A stretch of 9,793 nucleotides of DNA from an uncultured Bacillus sp. (GTDB taxonomy: Bacteria > Bacillota > Bacilli > Bacillales > Cytobacillaceae), in the NCBI GenBank assembly GCA_937902115.1, contig CALGSR010000150.1, positions 1 to 9,793 on the forward strand, in the 5' to 3' direction. The notes under the pieces are model-generated. The model was not told where the DNA came from. It saw nothing but the letters and a program-made list of their open reading frames with translations, and did not search any database. Shown here piece by piece: positions 6,458 through 9,793 of this stretch; within the stretch, counting starts at the first letter, position 1, and the number at the start of each line of letters is the position of its first letter. A program made the translations under genes and the position numbers.

Positions 6458-6931
6458 TTTTCTACTCTCCTTTTTATATAAATCTTCTTTGGGCCTTGTT
6501 GTAAGACCATGGGCAGATGACTGATCTTCGGATCTTGTTTTTGTTTTATTCTCTAAGTAACAACTATGTGTATTTTTGCATTTAGGATCTTTAATTAATG
6601 CTCTGCCAGTTAATATATCAGAGCATTCCCAGCAACTCACATCAACCAAATCTTCATGTTTGGCATATGCCATTCTCGCTCCACATTCACACCGACAAGT
6701 AGCTGAATATCTTAATTCTTCATCCGTATATATTTTTATAAGCTGCTCCCGTTTGTATTCTCCTGTTTCAGGCAATAACCCCGCATTAATATCTTTATGC
6801 AAACGCACAACACTAAAACCGGTATCAGTACCATGATCAGTTTCACACATGGTAATTTTACGAATGCGGCCAATTAATCCTTTGTCTTCGCCACTAATTA
6901 CTTGAACTAAATCACCTAATTTTAATTTCAT
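6104..6931 (-). CDS. KOW/zinc-ribbon protein fused in frame to a Tad1/Acb2-like domain (275 aa)
   Basis: The start at 6931 is set by GGAAAGGAG just upstream on the minus strand. Residues 5-26 (LGDLVQVISGEDKGLIGRIRKI) form a KOW-type motif, used elsewhere to bind RNA or ribosome/polymerase surfaces. A cysteine cluster follows: C79, C81, C83 and, after AYAKHEDLVDVS, C100-x2-C103, a likely zinc ribbon. SEDQSSAHGLTTRP (134-147) recalls the tail of small zinc-binding prophage proteins. Between them, SCYLENKTKTR (123-133) is coded by a 33-nt repeat shared with the neighbouring gene. Residues 159-275 are the Tad1/Acb2-like domain, which has its own binding site and ATG. No stop separates the halves, so the gene could yield a fusion, the short protein, or both. 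The KOW and cysteine features are clear; the biological meaning of the fusion is not. Confidence 0.7.
   Translation of the reverse strand: MKLKLGDLVQVISGEDKGLIGRIRKITMCETDHGTDTGFSVVRLHKDINAGLLPETGEYKREQLIKIYTDEELRYSATCRCECGARMAYAKHEDLVDVSCWECSDILTGRALIKDPKCKNTHSCYLENKTKTRSEDQSSAHGLTTRPKEDLYKKESRKMVEVKHDLLTNNYTRVFHEDKGKFNAPNHFIVTKTDSEKIVAKVDFQEGPCKEVGVNGAGNEDVLIMVLTRLKSFQDSEFRCEENAMAITKLEEALLWLRKRTMSREKRGVVGTFVK
6467..6472 (-). promoter_or_regulatory. Internal ribosome binding site deciding the Tad1-like start
   Basis: On the minus strand AAAAAGGAGAG precedes the ATG at 6457 with a 9-nt spacer. It lies inside the coding sequence of the upstream KOW/zinc-ribbon part (codons for YKKESRK), so it implies independent translation of the downstream domain. 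Confidence 0.75.
6533..6565 (-). repeat. 33-nt direct repeat, copy in the KOW/zinc-ribbon gene
   Basis: Identical to 7272-7304 except for one base (TTA against TTG, both leucine). On the minus strand it reads as SCYLENKTKTR in both genes even though the genes lie in different frames of the DNA. Here it sits between the zinc-ribbon cysteines and the SEDQSSAHG tail. Confidence 0.9.
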
Positions 6932-6992
6932 AAAATTCTCCTTTCCAAACAAATAAGTATTCATATCTATGTATATATATTCACAGTGATAA

Positions 6993-7775
6993 TCATGCTC
7001 CGTTCTCTTTAATCCGACAAATCTCATCCAGCATTCTTTTTAATTCCGTTGCCAAATCATCCAAATATTTCGGATATTCTCTTGTCAACGCTTCATCTAA
7101 CTTCTCTGGAATGTCTTCTTGAAACCAAATAGAAATACCATGTTTCTTTAGTACCTTTAAGATTTTGTCTACAAGGTCAGCGCTGTGTTGTATGGTACTC
7201 ATTCCATCAACCTGTCTTTGCAAATCACTTAATTCATTTGCCATTTTACTACCAAGTAAATGCCCAAGATTTCTTGTTTTTGTTTTATTCTCCAAGTAAC
7301 AACTTGCATACTCTGCCTTATCGCTAAAGAATGGGATCCGGTCACTATCTAATTTATTCATAATAATATACATCAACATATCTGCGTTAATCTCAACTGG
7401 TCGATAAACTGCTTTCTTTACTGTGCGAATGCTGCCGTTTGTCGGATTGTAGTATTTTAGTCCAACACCTTCCGGAACTTCTTCTTTTTTTACCATACCC
7501 TTCGGTACAACAAAGTAAAACTCATGGCAAAAAGGTAAATAACATTGCCACTTTCCGTCTCTCTTAAAATCACCCCGGCTTACTTTGATCTCGTAAATTA
7601 TGATATCTGGATTTGTCCAGCTTTTCTTTATCGCTAAGGCATCAAAGATCAAAAGACCATTACCGTTCGGAGAATATGTTGGACCATTTTTGCATTCTGT
7701 TGCGAAGAAATCCAGATAATGACTTTTCGCTAATGCAGATTTAATATCAAATGCCGTCACTCTATTTTTTGTCAT
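6993..7775 (-). CDS. MmcB-family PD-(D/E)XK protein (putative DNA repair nuclease)
   Basis: The start at 7775 has GGAAGGGAG 8 nt upstream on the minus strand. The N-terminal 130 residues carry the family pattern: DIKSALAKSH, ATECKNGPTYS with E27 and K29, D45 in LLIFDALAIKKSW, and YEIKVSRGDF with E62 and K64, then KWQCYLPFCHEFYFVVPKG and EVPEGVGL. D45 with E62-x-K64 forms a PD-(D/E)XK-like nuclease core. MmcB-like proteins are linked to DNA repair in bacteria and are frequent in phages. Residues 146-176 (FFSDKAEYASCYLENKTKTRNLGHLLGSK, split by the 33-nt repeat at 158-168) seem to belong to the family's tail. The last 80 residues are helical (MANELSDLQRQ, then LKRMLDEICRIKENGA) and could extend dimerisation. 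The KOW/Tad1-like gene follows after 61 nt, probably in the same transcript. Confidence 0.82.
   Translation of the reverse strand: MTKNRVTAFDIKSALAKSHYLDFFATECKNGPTYSPNGNGLLIFDALAIKKSWTNPDIIIYEIKVSRGDFKRDGKWQCYLPFCHEFYFVVPKGMVKKEEVPEGVGLKYYNPTNGSIRTVKKAVYRPVEINADMLMYIIMNKLDSDRIPFFSDKAEYASCYLENKTKTRNLGHLLGSKMANELSDLQRQVDGMSTIQHSADLVDKILKVLKKHGISIWFQEDIPEKLDEALTREYPKYLDDLATELKRMLDEICRIKENGA
7272..7304 (-). repeat. 33-nt direct repeat, copy in the MmcB-like gene
   Basis: Partner of 6533-6565, 739 nt apart, with one synonymous difference. Here the coded LENKTKTR is followed by NLGHLLG, which resembles the usual tail of MmcB-like proteins as I remember them, so this copy is more likely the original. 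Confidence 0.9.
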
Positions 7776-7812
7776 ACTAAAAACTCCCTTCCGAAGATAA
7801 AATCTTTCTCTT

Positions 7813-7821
7813 ATTATAGCA
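7813..7821 (-). promoter_or_regulatory. Extended -10 promoter (TGCTATAAT) for the minus-strand operon
   Basis: Read on the minus strand, TGCTATAAT is a perfect TGn-TATAAT, identical to the promoter at 677. It lies 37 nt before the MmcB-like start at 7775 and 30 nt from the divergent element at 7852. No good -35 is visible. Confidence 0.65.
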
Positions 7822-7851
7822 CAGAACAATTTTAAAAGGAACTGCTTTTCG

Positions 7852-7868
7852 GTATAAGAAAGAAAATA
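7852..7868 (+). promoter_or_regulatory. GTATAAGTAAGAAAAGA element, diverged copy (upstream of the 36-aa gene)
   Basis: Reads GTATAAGAAAGAAAATA, two mismatches from the exact copies at 3977 and 8045. It faces right, opposite to the minus-strand promoter at 7813, and the next ATG is 38 nt from its start. It is the weakest of the four copies. Confidence 0.45.
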
Positions 7869-7889
7869 AAGAGAAAAGAGGAAAACGAT

Positions 7890-8000
7890 ATGAAAATTTT
7901 AAACAAAGTAATAGGAAAGAAGAAAGCAAGTTATAGAAGAAAAAGCTTAAAGACAAGGACACTAGAAGCATTAAAAGCAGATCGACTAGAAAGAGCATAG
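7890..8000 (+). CDS. Very basic 36-aa peptide of unknown function
   Basis: A short ORF begins at ATG 7890 with GAGG about 8 nt upstream and ends at TAG 7998-8000. The product, MKILNKVIGKKKASYRRK followed by SLKTRTLEALKADRLERA, has 13 lysine or arginine residues against three acidic ones. The C-terminal half could form an amphipathic helix. It is a complete unit: the 17-nt element lies upstream and a hairpin terminator begins 6 nt after the stop, which supports a real gene despite the length. Its charge fits binding to nucleic acid, membranes or an acidic partner protein, but nothing narrows this further. I recognise no family. Confidence 0.6.
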   Translation: MKILNKVIGKKKASYRRKSLKTRTLEALKADRLERA

Positions 8001-8005
8001 ATTAT

Positions 8006-8028
8006 TTAGAGGGCGTTATGCCCTCTAA
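8006..8028 (+). terminator. GAGGGC hairpin terminator after the 36-aa gene
   Basis: TTAGAGGGC (8006-8014) pairs perfectly with GCCCTCTAA (8020-8028) around GTTAT. A pyrimidine-rich run (ATCTTTCTCCCTTTCTC) follows. The arms are nearly the same as those of the hairpin at 6067. Confidence 0.8.
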
Positions 8029-8044
8029 TCTTTCTCCCTTTCTC

Positions 8045-8061
8045 GTATAAGTAAGAAAAGA
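8045..8061 (+). promoter_or_regulatory. GTATAAGTAAGAAAAGA element, exact copy upstream of the 8078 gene
   Basis: Identical over 17 nt to 3977-3993. It lies 16 nt after the terminator hairpin, and its start is 33 nt before the ATG at 8078. The ribosome binding site AAAGGAG starts at its last base. With the copy at 8940 it also shares the preceding TCTC. Confidence 0.6.
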
Positions 8062-8077
8062 AAGGAGAGATTTAAAA

Positions 8078-8524
8078 ATGTTTAAAATTGAGGACAATAA
8101 GTTAGATAAGAAAGCAATGATATTTAAGATTTTGAGCGGAACAGCAATTGTAACATTAGGCAGCACAACGATAGCAGCAACGAAGAAATTCGTAACAGAA
8201 AAAGTAAAATACACAGAAAAAAAATACGAACTAGAAATGTTAAAGCAAGAACTTAAGAAGCTAGAAGAGTTTATTACGTGGGAAATCGACTACATGGAAG
8301 ATAAGATGAATCTGAATATGATTCAGGTAAAGGCAGAGGATATTGCAAGATTTGGTGACAAACCTTTTGCAGAAGCAAAAGAATATACAAGAGAGTATAT
8401 TAGTGATGAAATTCTATGCAACATTAGAAAGAGAGTTGAGGCATTAGACAAAGTATTAAATGGAAAATCATTAATCGATAAAGATGAAAAAGGAGGCAAA
8501 TATGGCATCAAATACAAAATATAA
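8078..8524 (+). CDS. Putative membrane-anchored helical protein of unknown function (148 aa)
   Basis: AAAGGAG ends 10 nt before the ATG. Residues 14-36 (MIFKILSGTAIVTLGSTTIA) are mostly hydrophobic and flanked by lysines, so a single membrane segment is likely, with the rest probably cytoplasmic. Residues 37-75 are charged with heptad-like leucines (YELEMLKQELKKLEEFI), suggesting a coiled coil, followed by a helical, charged region to the end. No enzymatic motif is seen. The next gene begins inside its last 23 nt and is also a membrane-anchored coiled-coil protein, so the two may act as partners. I recognise no family; the coding call rests on the promoter-like element, binding site and coupling. 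Confidence 0.7.
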   Translation: MFKIEDNKLDKKAMIFKILSGTAIVTLGSTTIAATKKFVTEKVKYTEKKYELEMLKQELKKLEEFITWEIDYMEDKMNLNMIQVKAEDIARFGDKPFAEAKEYTREYISDEILCNIRKRVEALDKVLNGKSLIDKDEKGGKYGIKYKI

Positions 8525-8891
8525 CAAAAATTCAGTACTTACCGGATTAGGAATAAGTTTAGGACTAATCTTAGCAGTGGCAGAATTAGTGGAAACACAT
8601 CAAATAAAAAACAGTGTAAGTGAATTACAACTGGCTAACACAAAGCTTCAGGAAAAGAGCAAGGAGCAAGAAGAAAAACTAAATGAACTTGAAAGGTCGC
8701 ATAATGAATGCGAAGATAAATGGGATCGGGCATTGAAAGGCTTAGATAAAAACAGTAATTTGGCACAGGATATTGTAGAATTGAAAAAGCAGCAAGAAGA
8801 GTTAGAAAAGGAAATCGACAGGAGTAAGGAAAAGGTACCAAAATTACCAAAGAATAAGACATTAGCAAAGTTAAAGGTGATGTTGATGTAA
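8502..8891 (+). CDS. Putative membrane-anchored coiled-coil protein (129 aa)
   Basis: I choose ATG 8502, because AGGAGG (8491-8496) ends 5 nt upstream; the in-frame ATG at 8484 lies before that site. Residues 10-32 (NSVLTGLGISLGLILAVAEL) form one hydrophobic segment near the N-terminus. Residues 38-108 are a long charged heptad-rich stretch (LQEKSKEQEEKLNELERSHN, later KKQQEELEKEIDRS), a strong coiled coil. The tail is basic and proline-containing (KVPKLPKNKTLAK). The layout, a short N-terminal anchor with a long coil, resembles the 8078 product, and the genes overlap by 23 nt. A two-protein membrane assembly is plausible (lysis, exclusion or adhesion), but nothing in the sequence selects among these. 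A terminator follows. Confidence 0.72.
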   Translation: MASNTKYNKNSVLTGLGISLGLILAVAELVETHQIKNSVSELQLANTKLQEKSKEQEEKLNELERSHNECEDKWDRALKGLDKNSNLAQDIVELKKQQEELEKEIDRSKEKVPKLPKNKTLAKLKVMLM

Positions 8892-8896
8892 TATAA

Positions 8897-8920
8897 TTAA
8901 GAGGGTGAAAGCCCTCTTAA
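8897..8920 (+). terminator. GAGGG hairpin terminator after the membrane pair
   Basis: TTAAGAGGG (8897-8905) pairs with CCCTCTTAA (8912-8920). The loop TGAAAG can close with a T-G wobble to leave a GAAA tetraloop. It begins 5 nt after the TAA at 8891, with a weak T run after it. It resembles the hairpins at 6067 and 8006. Confidence 0.78.
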
Positions 8921-8939
8921 ACTTTCGACGTTACATCTC

Positions 8940-8956
8940 GTATAAGTAATAAAAGA
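8940..8956 (+). promoter_or_regulatory. GTATAAGTAATAAAAGA element, copy upstream of the transglutaminase-like gene
   Basis: One mismatch from the exact 17-mer (position 11, T for G). It lies 19 nt after the terminator and 42 nt before the ATG at 8982. It shares TCTCGTATAAGTAA with the 8045 copy. Confidence 0.58.
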
Positions 8957-8981
8957 ATATTAAAATTAAGGAGGAATTATT

Positions 8982-9770
8982 ATGAAAGCAGTAAAGAAAT
9001 TAGTGGTTATGGTAATTGCGGTAATTGGATTATTAAGTACACAAGAGGTAGTAGCAAAGGCAGAAGCGTATTTATACGAAGACAAATTGGAAAATGCAAC
9101 GTATGATTTAGCATTATGTGTTCAACTAGGAGAAACAGATGCTAGGGTGTATTACAGAAAACAATGTGATGATGTTGACACAACGATTGATGAAATATTT
9201 AATTTTAGCAACATCGGAATGATTGATACTGGCGAAAAGAGTATGGACTATCAGATATTTAATCTATACCAGGTTTCCTGGTCAGAAGAGTCTTTTGATT
9301 GGACAATTAGTTGCTTCTATGTAGATATTACCCTAGAATATAGGGAATCCGCAATAGAAACCGTACTTGCGAAGCAAACAGTGGACCAATTGATTAAAAA
9401 CAACCGTCACATACTCAAAGATCTTAATGATGCAGAAAAGTATGAATGGATTTATCAAGTTGCTATCGATCTACTCGAGTATGATTATACACTCGAAAAT
9501 GACTCGGTATACGAAGCGATCTATTCGAAAGACGCAACATGCGTAGGATATACATTATTTTATTATCTCATGGCAACAGAAATGGGGCTACCATGTAAAA
9601 TAGCGTACGGAGAAGCGGATGGAGGCAATCATGTATGGAATTTAGCAGAACTTGACGGCAAATGGTACTATGTTGATGCGACTTGGGGCGAAGATGACTA
9701 TGATGGATATTTGCTAAAGGCAAAGAAAAATGTAAAGACGCATATTTCAGAGATAAAGAAGAATCCATAA
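8982..9770 (+). CDS. Secreted transglutaminase-like cysteine protein (262 aa)
   Basis: AAGGAGG ends 7 nt before the ATG. Residues 1-27 form a signal peptide: KKLVV, a hydrophobic core VMVIAVIGLLST, then VVAKA, with likely cleavage after residue 27. The mature protein has an unassigned N-terminal half (about 28-145) and a C-terminal transglutaminase-like core. The triad reads C187 in DATCVGYTLFYYL, H217 in GGNHVWNLAEL and D232 in WYYVDATWG, with GLPCKIAYGEA between. Such domains in bacteria act as proteases, peptidoglycan-acting enzymes or transglutaminases on surface targets. There is no cell-wall anchor or membrane helix at the C-terminus, so the protein is probably released or loosely bound outside the cell. 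It is alone behind its own 17-nt element. Substrate is unknown. The fold call is secure; the cell-surface role is inferred. Confidence 0.85.
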   Translation: MKAVKKLVVMVIAVIGLLSTQEVVAKAEAYLYEDKLENATYDLALCVQLGETDARVYYRKQCDDVDTTIDEIFNFSNIGMIDTGEKSMDYQIFNLYQVSWSEESFDWTISCFYVDITLEYRESAIETVLAKQTVDQLIKNNRHILKDLNDAEKYEWIYQVAIDLLEYDYTLENDSVYEAIYSKDATCVGYTLFYYLMATEMGLPCKIAYGEADGGNHVWNLAELDGKWYYVDATWGEDDYDGYLLKAKKNVKTHISEIKKNP

Positions 9771-9793
9771 ACAGGATAGCTGTGGAAAATATC

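Noticed and set aside
6932..7027. Longer start at 7027 for the KOW protein
   Set aside because: It overlaps the MmcB-like end without a binding site, while GGAAAGGAG precedes ATG 6931 and the KOW motif begins directly there.
6533..7304. The 33-nt repeat as two units of a CRISPR array
   Set aside because: Only two copies exist, 739 nt apart, both inside coding sequence and in the same protein frame; there are no regular spacers and no cas gene.
8002..8214. Hydrophobic minus-strand ORF across the 8006 terminator and 8045 element
   Set aside because: It is antisense to the 8078 gene, crosses a terminator and promoter-like element and lacks a binding site. Its hydrophobicity comes from antisense of an A-rich gene.

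Overview
This is an AT-rich window with strong Shine-Dalgarno sites, tightly packed genes and many small unknown proteins. It most likely comes from a temperate phage, prophage or phage-like plasmid of a Clostridia host (Lachnospiraceae-like). That assignment rests on gene style and on protein families recognised from memory. No structural, packaging, replication or integration gene is present, so phage and large plasmid cannot be told apart from this window alone.

Layout, left to right. (1) Positions 2-623 hold the end of an operon: the C-terminal part of a WDGH-motif protein and a 120-aa unknown protein, closed by a hairpin at 642-680 that runs directly into an extended -10 promoter. (2) Positions 727-3942 hold a three-gene operon: a B12-dependent (class II) ribonucleotide reductase, a small eight-cysteine protein overlapping its end, and a trimeric dUTPase coupled by an ATGA overlap. 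(3) Positions 4043-5880 hold thyX (FAD-dependent thymidylate synthase) followed by three small proteins. Groups 2 and 3 together make deoxynucleotides, remove dUTP and produce dTMP. (4) Positions 5881-6066 hold no convincing gene but contain a 26-nt palindrome and a possible broken small ORF. A terminator at 6067-6091 serves both converging transcripts.

(5) Positions 6104-7775 lie on the minus strand. An MmcB-like PD-(D/E)XK protein is followed by a KOW/zinc-ribbon protein that is fused in frame to a domain I recognise as the Tad1/Acb2 family, which sequesters the signalling nucleotides of Thoeris and CBASS immunity. That domain has its own ribosome binding site and start. The two minus-strand ORFs share a 33-nt direct repeat read in the same protein frame. 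(6) Divergent promoters sit at 7813-7868. Rightward transcription then covers a 36-aa basic peptide (7890), an overlapping pair of membrane-anchored/coiled-coil proteins (8078 and 8502), and a secreted transglutaminase-like protein (8982).

Two sets of recurring regulatory parts tie the plus-strand units together. A 17-nt element, GTATAAGTAAGAAAAGA, lies just upstream of four transcription units (3977, 7852, 8045, 8940). A family of GAGGG/CCCTC hairpins closes units at 6067, 8006 and 8897. Together they look like an element-specific promoter and a standard terminator. The best candidates for new biology are the in-frame KOW/Tad1-like fusion with its shared repeat, and the 17-nt promoter-like motif.
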